DNA from: Corynebacterium jeikeium
GTDB lineage: Bacteria > Actinomycetota > Actinomycetes > Mycobacteriales > Mycobacteriaceae
Length of the DNA stretch: 64,000 nt
Direction of reading: 5' to 3'
Assembly (NCBI GenBank): GCA_003955985.1
Contig: CP033784.1
Location: 806,001-870,000, forward strand
This document shows positions 34,707 through 43,656 of this stretch, in pieces; the stretch's first letter is position 1, and every line of letters starts with the position of its first letter. The notes beneath the pieces were generated by a model. The model saw only the letters and a program-made list of their open reading frames with translations. It was not told where the DNA came from and did no database searches. The translations under genes were made by a program, and so were the position numbers.

Positions 34707-36002
34707 ATGGCATCGACGAGTACTGCAAGCAGGCATTTTGGGTACATTATTAAGGAACACACCGTTGAGGTGCCCTGGGATCCTTTTACCGAAGCTGCGA
34801 ATGCCGCGACATTTGAGCTTTTCGCCAGGGAAATCTATGCGCCAGGAAATGAGGATGCGCCGGCAATTGTCTATTTGCAGGGCGGCCCGGGATTTCCGGC
34901 ACCGCGTCCGGTAGGTGCCAGCGGAGTAATCGGTGAGGCGCTGAAGGAATTCCGCGTCATCCTGCTGGATCAGCGCGGCACTGGGCGCTCGCATCGAATT
35001 GATGCGGCCAATATTGCAGATGTTCCGGCCGAGCGGCTTGCCCAATTGCGTCAGGAATACATCGTCGAAGACGCGGAGGCATTGCGAAAGCATTTGGGCA
35101 TTGCCAAATGGTCGCTGTATGGCCAGTCTTTTGGCGGGTTTTGTATTACTTCGTATCTCAGCTGCTATCCGGAATCCGTGGAGCACGCTTATCTCACAGG
35201 CGGTTTACCTGTTCTGGACCGTGGTGCTGACGACCTTTATCGCACGACGTATGCGAAGCTGCGCACCCGTCACGAGCGTTTTTATCGCGAGTATCCGTGG
35301 GTCGAAAACCGAATTCGAGAAATCTGCGCGCACCTCGAGCAATCTGCAGAAACTCTCCCCACCGGTGAGCGACTGAGTTCTCGCCGATTCCGCACCATCG
35401 GAATTGAATTAGGCCGCGGAGATGGATTCCACAATCTGGCGTATTTGTTGGAAGAGCCATTCCACATTCGCAATGGCGAAAAGCAATTGCGCACCGATTT
35501 TCTGGCCGATGTAGGGACCCGCGTGAGTTTCGCCGACGGTCCGCTATACGCCGCGATTCATGAATCCATTTATGGTGGCGTCGGGAACCAGCCCACAACT
35601 AATTGGGCAGCTCACCGTATTCGCGAGGAAATCCCAGGTTTTGAAGAAAAAGCCAATCCTGCAGGAGACGAGCCGTTTTATCTCACCGGTGAGCACGTTT
35701 TCCCCTGGCAATTCGACGAGGACCCCGCGCTCGTTCCTTTCAAGGAAAAGGCGGAAGCATTTGCGCAGCACACCTGGGAAAGCTCGCCGTATGATTCCGC
35801 ACGCTTGCTTGCCGACGCCCCGACCTCGGCAGCCGCGGTTTACCTCGACGATATTTTCGTGCCGTTCGAGTACTCCATGGAGACAGCCAACTGCTACCGG
35901 GACCTGCGGCCACATGTGACCAATGCATTCCAGCATGACGGCATTCGCCACGATGGTGCGGCAATCTTTGCCCGGCTCCGCGAGCTCGTCGAGGATCACT
36001 AG
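34707..36002 (+). CDS. Prolyl aminopeptidase-like alpha/beta hydrolase (S33)
   Basis: A 431-residue cytosolic alpha/beta hydrolase. Oxyanion region YLQGGPGFPAPRP, the DQRGTGRS segment and nucleophile elbow YGQSFGGFC (Ser about residue 144) define the peptidase S33 family. The Asp and His of the triad would be near DDIFVPFEYS and NAFQHDGIRHDG at the C-terminus. Such enzymes release N-terminal proline or other residues from peptides. No signal peptide is present. GAGGAG lies ahead of the ATG, and it probably shares the TRIC-like gene's transcript. Confidence 0.88.
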   Translation: MASTSTASRHFGYIIKEHTVEVPWDPFTEAANAATFELFAREIYAPGNEDAPAIVYLQGGPGFPAPRPVGASGVIGEALKEFRVILLDQRGTGRSHRIDAANIADVPAERLAQLRQEYIVEDAEALRKHLGIAKWSLYGQSFGGFCITSYLSCYPESVEHAYLTGGLPVLDRGADDLYRTTYAKLRTRHERFYREYPWVENRIREICAHLEQSAETLPTGERLSSRRFRTIGIELGRGDGFHNLAYLLEEPFHIRNGEKQLRTDFLADVGTRVSFADGPLYAAIHESIYGGVGNQPTTNWAAHRIREEIPGFEEKANPAGDEPFYLTGEHVFPWQFDEDPALVPFKEKAEAFAQHTWESSPYDSARLLADAPTSAAAVYLDDIFVPFEYSMETANCYRDLRPHVTNAFQHDGIRHDGAAIFARLRELVEDH

Positions 36003-36093
36003 GATGCCAGTTTGCCGGTGGAGATTCTCTCCCCGTAGAACTTCAAACCTCCGCAGAACCTCATGTAGTCCAGCATTGCCTCTCGGTGCCGTC

Positions 36094-36106
36094 TATCCTG
36101 GTGAGC
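36094..36106 (+). promoter_or_regulatory. -10 element for leaderless methyltransferase transcript
   Basis: TATCCT (36094-36099) is exactly 7 nt before ATG 36107. Confidence 0.55.
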
Positions 36107-36751
36107 ATGTCGACAGCAGAGTTCTGGGATGGGAAATTCACCGCAGATCGCGAGGCCGCAAGTGACGGTTCGCGCTCTTTCTTTGGCGGCGAACCGAATC
36201 CGACAATCGCGCAGCATGTTGAGGTAATCTGGAAAGGTTTCTCCGACCCCTCACGTGCGCTCGACCTAGGCTGTGGCCGTGGCCGTCACACGGTGTGGTT
36301 AGCCAGCCAGGGCTGGGATGTCACCGGCATGGATTTCTCCAGCGTCGGGCTCGAACATACTGGAGCCGCGTTGGCAGCTGAAGGGCTCTCTGCGAACCTG
36401 GTCCAGCAAGACTTAACAGACTGGCAGCCGGAAGCAGGAAGCTTTGAGCTGGTAGTCGCCGCATTTATTCACCTGCCGCGCAGGGACAGGGAGAACCTCT
36501 GGCGAGCCGTCGCTGAGGCTCTCACTCCGGGTGGCTACTTTGTCTCAGTCTCACACCATCCGGACAACGAAGTCCACGGCCCGGGAGACCCCGAGCTGCT
36601 CTACAGCGCGGATGAGGTCACTGATTTCTTTGCGCACGAGCCGCAGAGTCTCGAAGCGGTGGTGGCGCAGCGTGACGTCGTCAAGCAAATCGATGGCAAG
36701 AACGTTGTCGACACCGTGGTGGTGCTGCGGAAGACCTGCGCAGAGAGCTAG
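36107..36751 (+). CDS. Class I SAM-dependent methyltransferase
   Basis: A 214-residue enzyme with the Rossmann-like motif I ALDLGCGRGRHTVWLA (about residues 51-66), motif II-like VTGMDFSSVGL, and the LVVAAFIHLPRRDRENLWRAV and LTPGGYFVSVSHH segments. It resembles the small-molecule or thiol methyltransferase branch (TehB/UbiE-like), but the acceptor cannot be named. The start ATG 36107 (MSTAEFWDGKF) is favoured over ATG 36086 by the hexamer seven bases upstream. It converges with the ABC exporter pair; the stops are 7 nt apart and no terminator is obvious. Confidence 0.85.
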   Translation: MSTAEFWDGKFTADREAASDGSRSFFGGEPNPTIAQHVEVIWKGFSDPSRALDLGCGRGRHTVWLASQGWDVTGMDFSSVGLEHTGAALAAEGLSANLVQQDLTDWQPEAGSFELVVAAFIHLPRRDRENLWRAVAEALTPGGYFVSVSHHPDNEVHGPGDPELLYSADEVTDFFAHEPQSLEAVVAQRDVVKQIDGKNVVDTVVVLRKTCAES

Positions 36752-36758
36752 ACCGAGC

Positions 36759-38585
36759 CTAGACCTCTGCGCGCGCAAGTCGAGCAAAGGCACCGTCGGC
36801 GCTCAAGAGGTTGTCATAAGTGCCACGTTCGATGAGCTGGCCGTTTTCAATGACCAGGATGTCATCGGCCTCGGTCAAAGTCTGAAGCCGGTGTGCAATG
36901 AAGATGCAAGTCGCGCCACATGCGCGGGCATTGTCGACGATACGAGCCTGTGTCAGCGGATCCTGGTGGCTGGTGGCTTCGTCGAAAATAACAATCTTTC
37001 CGGCGAGGTGTGCAGCGAGGTCATTGGGCTTAGTGCCGTCGGCTAGTACCGCGCGTAAGTAGGTGCGGGCCAGCGCCAGACGTTGACGCTGACCACCGCT
37101 GAGCCGCTGCGCGCGGCGGCCAATGGGCCTGTCCAGCGGCATCTCAGCAGGGTTGATGGCGGCGAGTTCGAGCGCCCAGTGCATCAGTGATTCGGGAACC
37201 TCGCAGCCATCAGGCGCGCCGAGACATAGATTCTCAGCGATGGTGGCCTCCATGAGAAAGGGATTCTGATCTGCGACAACAACCGTTCGGCAGACATTGG
37301 TTGAGCCGAGGTCACGGGCATTGTGGCCATTGATGATGACCTCGCCGACATCCGGATCGACATGCCGCTGGATTAGCCGGGAGAGTGTGGACTTGCCCGA
37401 ACCAGTTGGGCCGACCACACCGATGAACTGGCCTGAGGCAATGCGCAGATTGATCTTGGTCAGTGCAGGGTTATCGGCGCCAGGGTAGCGGTAGCTGACA
37501 TCGCTCAGTTCGAGGGCAGGGACTGAGTCGCCGGAGTTGGCCCTCGCGGTCTGCGCGTGGTGCAGGTCCAGCGACTCCGGCTGCTTCGGCTCTTCCACAG
37601 TCGGCGGCTGCGCGGCCAGCTCCCTGATCCGAGTGACTGCATTGAGTCCCGCTGGCAGAGAAGATGCCAGGCGCTCGATCGAATCCATTGATGAAGCAGT
37701 TCCCGCCACCAGGGACGTCGTCACCAAAACAGCAGGGAGCATACGGTAGTCGGCTGAAAGCGCCGGGATACCAGCACAAAAGACGGCAATGCTGCCACCC
37801 CAAATCCGAAGTCCGGTCGCGCCAGAGCGCAGTCCAGCCCGCTTGCCACCTGCACGCATTTTCTGAGCAAGCTGTTCATCGAGCTCACGCAATCCCCGCA
37901 GCCGCTGCTCGGCTGCGCCGTAGATGAGGATTTCCTCCCGAAGGCGCAGCGTATCGGCAATGTACTGTGCAATGTCCGTGCGTGTGGAGTTCGTTGCGGA
38001 AGCCTCCGCAGTCGCCTTCTTAGAGCCCGCGAGTGCAATCACAAAGCCAACCGCGAAGGTCAGCGTCAGAGCAATCGCAGGCAGGGCTCCAGCAGTCAAT
38101 GCCGCTGTCATGACCGCCATAAGCGGAATTAGTACGGCCGTCACCGCGGGCGCAATTGTGTGCGCGAAGAAGACTTCCACACGGTCAACATCACGAATCG
38201 CAATCGTGTGGATTCTGGCAGTACCCAGCCCATCGGTTACCGCGGGCGCCTGCGGGATAAGACGCTCGACGATCCACAGCCGCAGCTCGCCGAGCAGCCG
38301 AAATGCAGCCAGATGCCCGAGGTACTGCTCGACATACCGCAGAATCGCTTTCAACAGCGCCAGCCCTGCAACCACGCCAATGACCGCCCACGTCCACTGC
38401 ATGCTCAAGCTTTGCGACGAGTCGGTTGCGTCCCACTTCGACAGCGCAATTGTGGCAATTGCCCAGGCGGGCACAGCCAGCATCAATGCACCCAGAATGT
38501 GCCCAGCCACGCGTGCGAGGATAGATGTACTGAGCGCTCCGCGAGCCTGTGCGGAAAAGCGCAGCAACCAGATGATGTTGTTCAT
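36759..38585 (-). CDS. Exporter-fold ABC protein, subunit B (CydC-like)
   Basis: A 608-residue half-transporter: six membrane helices in about residues 1-310 fused to an ATPase domain. The NBD has Walker A GPTGSGKST, signature LSGGQRQRLALAR, Walker B KIVIFDEATS (the catalytic Glu is present) and the switch His in FIAHRL. It starts one base after the stop of the companion subunit, so the two form an obligate heterodimer. The fold is that of CydDC, but the position at the end of a siderophore/haem-type uptake operon suggests an IrtAB/YbtPQ-like role in metal-chelate handling. That role is inferred from context only. Confidence 0.85.
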   Translation of the reverse strand: MNNIIWLLRFSAQARGALSTSILARVAGHILGALMLAVPAWAIATIALSKWDATDSSQSLSMQWTWAVIGVVAGLALLKAILRYVEQYLGHLAAFRLLGELRLWIVERLIPQAPAVTDGLGTARIHTIAIRDVDRVEVFFAHTIAPAVTAVLIPLMAVMTAALTAGALPAIALTLTFAVGFVIALAGSKKATAEASATNSTRTDIAQYIADTLRLREEILIYGAAEQRLRGLRELDEQLAQKMRAGGKRAGLRSGATGLRIWGGSIAVFCAGIPALSADYRMLPAVLVTTSLVAGTASSMDSIERLASSLPAGLNAVTRIRELAAQPPTVEEPKQPESLDLHHAQTARANSGDSVPALELSDVSYRYPGADNPALTKINLRIASGQFIGVVGPTGSGKSTLSRLIQRHVDPDVGEVIINGHNARDLGSTNVCRTVVVADQNPFLMEATIAENLCLGAPDGCEVPESLMHWALELAAINPAEMPLDRPIGRRAQRLSGGQRQRLALARTYLRAVLADGTKPNDLAAHLAGKIVIFDEATSHQDPLTQARIVDNARACGATCIFIAHRLQTLTEADDILVIENGQLIERGTYDNLLSADGAFARLARAEV

Positions 38586-38586
38586 G

Positions 38587-40401
38587 TCAGCTCTCCTCGG
38601 TCAGCGCTCGTGCGTAATACTCATTGCTTGTGCTCAGTTGGTCGGGTTTGCCCGCAGCCACGATCCGGCCTTCGGCGACGACAATGACCAGATCAACGTC
38701 CGATAGCGCTTCCATGCGGTGAGCGACCATGATGCTCGTTCGTCCTTCAGCAAGGCGGGTCAAGGACTCCTTGATGAGACCTTCCGTCCGACGATCGATG
38801 TCCGCTGTCGGCTCGTCGAGAAGCACAATCGGAGCGGCGCCGAGCAGACCACGCGCAATGGCCAGGCGGCGTCGTTGCCCGCCTGAGAGCCAATTGCCCT
38901 GATCGCCGACCTCCGAATCGAGACCACCAGGGCGCTGCTCGATTTCGGTGAGTAAGTGCACGTCGCGAAGTGCTTTTCGCATATCGACGGCCGTTGCGTC
39001 CGAGCATGCGATGCGAAGATTGTCCGCGACGGTGGTGCCGAAGATGGCTGGTTGCTGGGAGATGAGCAGCGAGTTGGCGAGCAACTCCGGGGTTGAAAGC
39101 GCGTGGCTGTCAAGGCAGACTTCCCCGGAATGCGGCTGTAGGCCTGCGAGTACACGCAGGAGTGTGCTCTTTCCGGAACCGCTGGGGCCAACGATGCCGA
39201 CTCTGCTGCCGGCTGGAATTGTCAGGTTGATATCGGAGAGAATGCGCTTTTCGCCGATGTCAACGCTCACATCGCGGAGGGAAATCTCCGGTGCGTGCGG
39301 TGCGGAGGCTTTGGCGGAATGCGCTGTTCCGGTTGTGAACGCTTTAGCGGCAGGCTCACCGAATACCTCCACTATTCCGTTTCGATGCGTGCGCCCGCCG
39401 AGTCCGATGTAGAAAGTGCGGCCGACGCGATTGACGGGCTCGTAGAGCAGAACGGATAGGAAAACGCCTGCGAGAGCTGTGCCAACGCTGATTGCATCTG
39501 CCTGCAAACGCAGCAAGACAAGACCGATTGCGGTCGTCGACATTGCAATACCAAAAACCGCGTCGTTGACAATAATCATCAGCTGATTGCGGGCGAGTAG
39601 GGCGGTGAGCTCAGACATCGCAGTGCGAGTTTGGCTGGCAAAACGTGCCATGACTCGATCAATTGCTCCAAGAACTTTGAATGTTCCCAGCCCTTCGAGC
39701 ATCTCCAAGTAGGCATGCGTGGCCTTCGCTTGCTTTCGGCGATACGTCGCATTGGATTTCCGCAGAATCTTTCCCGCACCAATAATGATCAGCGGCGTGG
39801 AAATGAAAAATAGTGCCAGCCACAAGGCGGTTTTCGTATCCACCCACAAAGCCCAGACCGCCAAAATGATCAGTGGAGCACTAAACGAGGCCAACGTGGG
39901 AGCGAGAAATGTCGCTCGGTAGTTCGCGGTCTGTTCGACGCTTGTGGTCGCGGCATCGAAGAGTAGGCCTTCGCCAGTGTTGGACGCGCTTCGGTGTGAG
40001 TGACCGGATTTCCCGCCACCGTGCCCTCTTCCATGCGCGTGCTTCGGGGCTTGTTCAGGAGCGGAAAACTCCGGCTTCAGCACACTGCCAACCACATGTG
40101 AGCGCCACAGCTTTTCCTGCTCGCCAGCAAGCCGTGGTGGCAATGCCTCGGTGACATAAGCACAGAGGCTTCCCAGAATGACCGCCACAATTGCAGCGGA
40201 CAGGGATTCATGAAGTCCCCACTGCCCAAACCAGTTGCCGCCACTGGTGTCTGCGACACCGCCGTACAAACTGCTTAGAGCATCGAGCGTGTATCCAAGA
40301 GACACGGCGCTGAGAGCGAAGAAAAAGCTGCGCCCCCAGCTGGATAACAAAACCCAGTGCATTCGGCGGGGTGGGGAAGTCAGTGCTTCATGAATCCACA
40401 T
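38587..40401 (-). CDS. Exporter-fold ABC protein, subunit A (CydD-like) with His-rich loop
   Basis: A 604-residue half-transporter with six helices and an ATPase domain (Walker A GPSGSGKST, signature LSGGQRRRLAIAR, Walker B IVLLDEPTADIDRR, switch His in VAHRM). Between helices 2 and 3, residues 121-136 form a His/Gly run (HAHGRGHGGGKSGHSH) just before the cytosolic DAATTSVEQTANY segment that contacts the NBD. This insert could bind a metal ion. The gene starts 21 nt after the receptor gene and is followed with a one-base gap by subunit B. The ribosome site before the ATG is weak, suggesting dependence on upstream translation. Confidence 0.85.
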   Translation of the reverse strand: MWIHEALTSPPRRMHWVLLSSWGRSFFFALSAVSLGYTLDALSSLYGGVADTSGGNWFGQWGLHESLSAAIVAVILGSLCAYVTEALPPRLAGEQEKLWRSHVVGSVLKPEFSAPEQAPKHAHGRGHGGGKSGHSHRSASNTGEGLLFDAATTSVEQTANYRATFLAPTLASFSAPLIILAVWALWVDTKTALWLALFFISTPLIIIGAGKILRKSNATYRRKQAKATHAYLEMLEGLGTFKVLGAIDRVMARFASQTRTAMSELTALLARNQLMIIVNDAVFGIAMSTTAIGLVLLRLQADAISVGTALAGVFLSVLLYEPVNRVGRTFYIGLGGRTHRNGIVEVFGEPAAKAFTTGTAHSAKASAPHAPEISLRDVSVDIGEKRILSDINLTIPAGSRVGIVGPSGSGKSTLLRVLAGLQPHSGEVCLDSHALSTPELLANSLLISQQPAIFGTTVADNLRIACSDATAVDMRKALRDVHLLTEIEQRPGGLDSEVGDQGNWLSGGQRRRLAIARGLLGAAPIVLLDEPTADIDRRTEGLIKESLTRLAEGRTSIMVAHRMEALSDVDLVIVVAEGRIVAAGKPDQLSTSNEYYARALTEES

Positions 40402-40422
40402 AGCGACGTGAAAACCTATTTT

Positions 40423-41448
40423 CTATTTAGCCAGTGCGTCAGCGATCTCACGCAGTCCATCGGGCATGTGCATTCCGGCGGTGCCAGAGGTCGTCTTCGC
40501 ATCAATTAGTTGCACTCGATCATTCTTGACCGCAGCGACGTCGGCAAGCGCCGGATTATCCAGCAACTCCTGGAATGGAGCCTTGCCCTGGCCGTGGAAA
40601 TCCTGAATCAAAATGACATCCGGATTCAGCTGCACAATTGTTTCCGGATCAGCGGGAACGGCACCCGGGCGCTTACCCTTTGGCGAAATCGGCTCGCCAC
40701 CGGCCAGCTCAACGAGATTCGTCGTCGCCGACTGCATGCCCATAATCATCTTCTGACCACCGCGGGCAAACAGGACCAGCGTCTTTGGCTTAGTTGTGGA
40801 ATCAATTTCCGAGAGAATCTCTTCGGTTTCCGATTCAATCTTGGCAACCATCTCGGCCGCCTTGTCTTCGGCTCCGAGCAACTTGCCGAGCTTGGTCACC
40901 GACTCCGCCAGCGCCTTCGGCGAGGCGAAATCACTGCTGGCAAACGCCGCGGTCGGAACATCGCTGGCCCCCAGCAGCTCACTTGCCGACTGCTCCTGAT
41001 CATGGCGGCTGGTCATCAACACCATGTCCGGCTCATAGGACAGAATCTGCTCCGGATCCGGCTTCGTGGAGTTGGCAATCGCGTTGGGAACCTGACGCGC
41101 CAGCCCAACCTGATTACCCGAGCTCTCATCGAGCGCATTCTTCGTCACGGCTACGACACGCTCTGGCCCAACCAGTTCCAACGCCAGATCCGCAACCTCA
41201 GTCGACAGTGCAACGATGCGCTTCGGCTGGCTCTGCACCGTAACGTCGTGATCGCCGACGGTCACAGTACGCGGCCACTGCGCCTGCTGGTTTGTCGAAG
41301 TTTCGCTTGACGACGGCTGCTGCGCCGTCTCCTCCGAGGAAGAACAAGCGACCACCGCAGCGAGCGGGAGTGCTGCAATCAACGGCAGAGTGACGGCCTT
41401 TTTAGAGTTTCGCTTCAAGGCAGAGATAGGAGAAGTTGGTGAAAACAC
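40423..41448 (-). CDS. Iron-chelate/haem-type substrate-binding lipoprotein
   Basis: A 341-residue extracellular receptor of the FecB/HmuT/BtuF class. The signal peptide ends at a lipobox (LAAVVAC, Cys about residue 35), followed by a Ser/Glu/Gln-rich linker. Conserved parts are RIVALSTEVADLALELVGPERVVAV, DPEQILSYEPDMVLMTSR and QLNPDVILIQDFHG, with a C-terminal MPDGLREIADALAK helix. The ligand could be a ferric siderophore, haem or another chelate. AAGGAAG precedes the start. The gene lies between the FecE-type ATPase and the ABC pair in one minus-strand operon. Confidence 0.9.
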   Translation of the reverse strand: MFSPTSPISALKRNSKKAVTLPLIAALPLAAVVACSSSEETAQQPSSSETSTNQQAQWPRTVTVGDHDVTVQSQPKRIVALSTEVADLALELVGPERVVAVTKNALDESSGNQVGLARQVPNAIANSTKPDPEQILSYEPDMVLMTSRHDQEQSASELLGASDVPTAAFASSDFASPKALAESVTKLGKLLGAEDKAAEMVAKIESETEEILSEIDSTTKPKTLVLFARGGQKMIMGMQSATTNLVELAGGEPISPKGKRPGAVPADPETIVQLNPDVILIQDFHGQGKAPFQELLDNPALADVAAVKNDRVQLIDAKTTSGTAGMHMPDGLREIADALAK

Positions 41449-41559
41449 GAAAGTACTTCCTTGAGTGTTGAGTTTTGATTGTTGGGGAGTTTTCGGTTGC
41501 GTTGGTGCTAGCTGGAATCAGACAGTGTGAGTCAGACAGTCTGAAACAGCCAACTGCAA

Positions 41560-42420
41560 TCAGTCAGCCGGGCGAGCCCGAGCCAACGCCGTCACTCGCA
41601 CCGAACCGGTATGTGGATCGGTATCGACAGCGCTGGAGATGCGATAAATCGCATCTATTCGGGGAGGCGTCAGCACTTCTTCGGCGGAACCAGTGACTTC
41701 CAATCCGCCGTTGTGAATCACACTGAGCCGGTGGCAGCTGCGGGCCGCGAGGTTGAGGTCATGAAGGACGACTCCGATACCGTGGCCCTCGTCGGCAAGC
41801 TCGCCGAGCAGCTCGAGGATTTCCAGCTGAAACCCGATGTCCAAGGCCGCAGTGGGTTCGTCGAAAAGCATGACCTTGGCCTGTTGTGCCAATAGCTTTG
41901 CGATGAACACCAATTGCCGCTGCCCGCCGGACAGACCCGTGATGGGACGGTCGGCGAGTGCGGTGACACCAACGCGGTCGAGGGCATAGGCGACGATGTC
42001 GTGGTCCGTGGAGTTCAGTGAGCTGTGGAAACGGTCACGCCGACGGTGGTGCGCGTACCTGCCGAGTGCCACGACAGTTCGAACGTCAATAGCGGCATCG
42101 GCCGGTGTGTGCTGCGGCAGGTACGCCAACCGGGTGGCGCGTTCGTGGGCACGAAGCTTCGTCAGCGGCGCACCGAGGAGCTCAACCTGCCCCGAACTCG
42201 GTGTCACAATGCCCGCCATAGCACGGAGCAAGGAGGATTTTCCGGTGCCATTGGAACCGATGATGCCGTGGACCTCGCCAGGTCGAATAGCGAGGTTCAC
42301 GCCACTTACGACGGTCCGATTGCGGTAACCGACACTGAGGTCGGTAGCCCGCAGCAGCGCGGTGCTATCGGCGTCTGGCTTAGTGACGTGGTCGCTGAGG
42401 TTTTGTGTCTGCTGACTCAT
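41560..42420 (-). CDS. FecE-type ABC transporter ATP-binding protein
   Basis: A 286-residue cytosolic ATPase that powers the FecCD-type permease. Walker A is GSNGTGKSS, the signature LSGGQRQLVFIAKLL, Walker B VMLFDEPTAALDIG and the switch His in VVLHDLNLA. The start ATG overlaps the permease stop (ATGA), a standard coupling arrangement. A short Gln/Asp-rich N-terminus precedes the ABC core. Substrate specificity is set by the receptor and permease, which point to an iron chelate or haem. Confidence 0.93.
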   Translation of the reverse strand: MSQQTQNLSDHVTKPDADSTALLRATDLSVGYRNRTVVSGVNLAIRPGEVHGIIGSNGTGKSSLLRAMAGIVTPSSGQVELLGAPLTKLRAHERATRLAYLPQHTPADAAIDVRTVVALGRYAHHRRRDRFHSSLNSTDHDIVAYALDRVGVTALADRPITGLSGGQRQLVFIAKLLAQQAKVMLFDEPTAALDIGFQLEILELLGELADEGHGIGVVLHDLNLAARSCHRLSVIHNGGLEVTGSAEEVLTPPRIDAIYRISSAVDTDPHTGSVRVTALARARPAD

Positions 42421-43514
42421 GACTGGCGGCCACCTTGCCGAAGAATCAACGCGAGTAGCGCCGGTGCGCCAAGGAACGCGGTGACTGTGCCAGTTTGCAG
42501 AGCAACTGGGGAAAAGAGACTGCGGGCGACGAGGTCGGCGAGAATTAGAAACACTGCGCCGAGGCACATAGAAATGGGCAGCAGGCTGCGGTGATCGGGG
42601 CCGATGGCAAGGCGAATCAGGTGCGGGACGACCAATCCGACAAAGGAAATAACGCCAGTGACAGCGACGCCCGCTGCCGTGACTAACGCAGCCAGGGCGA
42701 GCAGCAGTTGCCGGATCCACACTGTGCGCATACCAGTGGCAGCGGCCTGTTCTTCGCCGAGGAGGAACAGGTTGAGTTCGGGAATGAGCATCATCAAGAT
42801 AACCGTGCCGACGGTAATGGGGCCGACTGCCAGTGCAATGTCCTGCCAATTCGAAGCAGTTAAATCGCCGTTGAGCCAGAACATGGCCTGTTGAGCGTCA
42901 TCGCTGTGTGGCGCGTTCGCGATGGTGGCGGAGATGACTGCGCCGAGGAACGCGTTGAGTGCAATACCGACGAGCAACAGGGTGGCTCCACTGCCGCCAT
43001 TGAGACCGGCGACGATTTGGACAAATATGACAGCCAGCAACGCGCCTATGAATGCGCCAGCCGAAAGAACCCACGGTGCTTTCGCGGCCACGCCAGTGAC
43101 GATGAGAATGACGGCTACCACTGCTGCACCGGAGGAGACACCGGTAACACCGGGTTCGGCCAGCGGATTGCGAAAAACTGCCTGCATAGTTGCACCTGCG
43201 ACAGCGAGCGAGGCACCGACCAGTCCAGCAAGGAGGACACGGGGCAGCCGGATGCTCCAGACAAGTGATTGCGTGGCAGGGGATATCTCTGGCAGAAGGT
43301 GGTTGAGAGCCGGGAGGTCGTCGGAAAGCGTCTTGATGAGCGGGGTGAGCAGCGCGACGATGCCGTTGCTGAAACCTGTTCCCGCGGGGCCTATGGAGAT
43401 CGCCAAGAGGATTGTGGCGGGGACGGCCAGGAAAAGTAGAAAGCCGAAGAGCCGGGCTCGAAGTTTTTGTTTTCGAGTGCGCGGAAGAGAAGCTCTATCG
43501 ACAATAGTTTTCAC
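42417..43514 (-). CDS. FecCD-type ABC transporter permease
   Basis: A 365-residue membrane protein with about ten hydrophobic segments. The family marks are IRLPRVLLAGLVGASLAVAGA, MQAVFRNPLAEPGVTGVSSGAAV, WLNGDLTASNW and FVGLVVPHLIRLAIGPDHR. It would carry ferric siderophores, haem or cobalamin. GTG 43514 is chosen because a full promoter (TTGACA-N17-CATCAT) ends 7 nt before it. The frame stays open a further 30 codons upstream, but that stretch is the promoter. It is the first gene of a five-gene operon running down to 36759. Confidence 0.92.
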   Translation of the reverse strand: MKTIVDRASLPRTRKQKLRARLFGFLLFLAVPATILLAISIGPAGTGFSNGIVALLTPLIKTLSDDLPALNHLLPEISPATQSLVWSIRLPRVLLAGLVGASLAVAGATMQAVFRNPLAEPGVTGVSSGAAVVAVILIVTGVAAKAPWVLSAGAFIGALLAVIFVQIVAGLNGGSGATLLLVGIALNAFLGAVISATIANAPHSDDAQQAMFWLNGDLTASNWQDIALAVGPITVGTVILMMLIPELNLFLLGEEQAAATGMRTVWIRQLLLALAALVTAAGVAVTGVISFVGLVVPHLIRLAIGPDHRSLLPISMCLGAVFLILADLVARSLFSPVALQTGTVTAFLGAPALLALILRQGGRQS

Positions 43515-43550
43515 TTGGTTAATGATGCGCAATTTGAAAATAATTGTCAA
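43515..43550 (-). promoter_or_regulatory. Leaderless promoter of the metal-chelate operon
   Basis: Read on the minus strand: consensus -35 TTGACA (43545-43550), 17 bp, -10 CATCAT (43522-43527), 7 nt, GTG 43514. Confidence 0.75.
43535..43549. promoter_or_regulatory. Zur/Fur-like operator over the -35 box
   Basis: TGAAAATAATTGTCA on the plus strand is an imperfect 15-bp dyad, two mismatches from the actinobacterial Zur-type pattern TGAAAATNATTTTCA. It covers most of the -35 of the FecCD operon, a position suited to repression when metal is plentiful. Which regulator binds is not known. Confidence 0.6.
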
Positions 43551-43591
43551 TAAAGGCGTGTCGGTGAGGCTGTGGGGTCCCCTAAGAACAG

Positions 43592-43640
43592 CAAAACCCC
43601 GCACCAGCTCCCTTGTGAAAACAGGGTGCTAATGCGGGGT
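43592..43640 (-). terminator. Terminator after the MT0933-like gene
   Basis: ACCCCGCA (minus strand, 43633-43640) pairs with TGCGGGGT (43596-43603), with an inner CCCT/AGGG stem, followed by TTTTGC. Confidence 0.8.
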
Positions 43641-43656
43641 GAAGAAGCTCTGTAGC

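Noticed and set aside
36759..40401. Calling the ABC pair cydC and cydD
   Set aside because: The fold fits, but cydAB is not adjacent and the pair is co-directional with a chelate uptake operon, so a firm cytochrome bd assignment is not justified.
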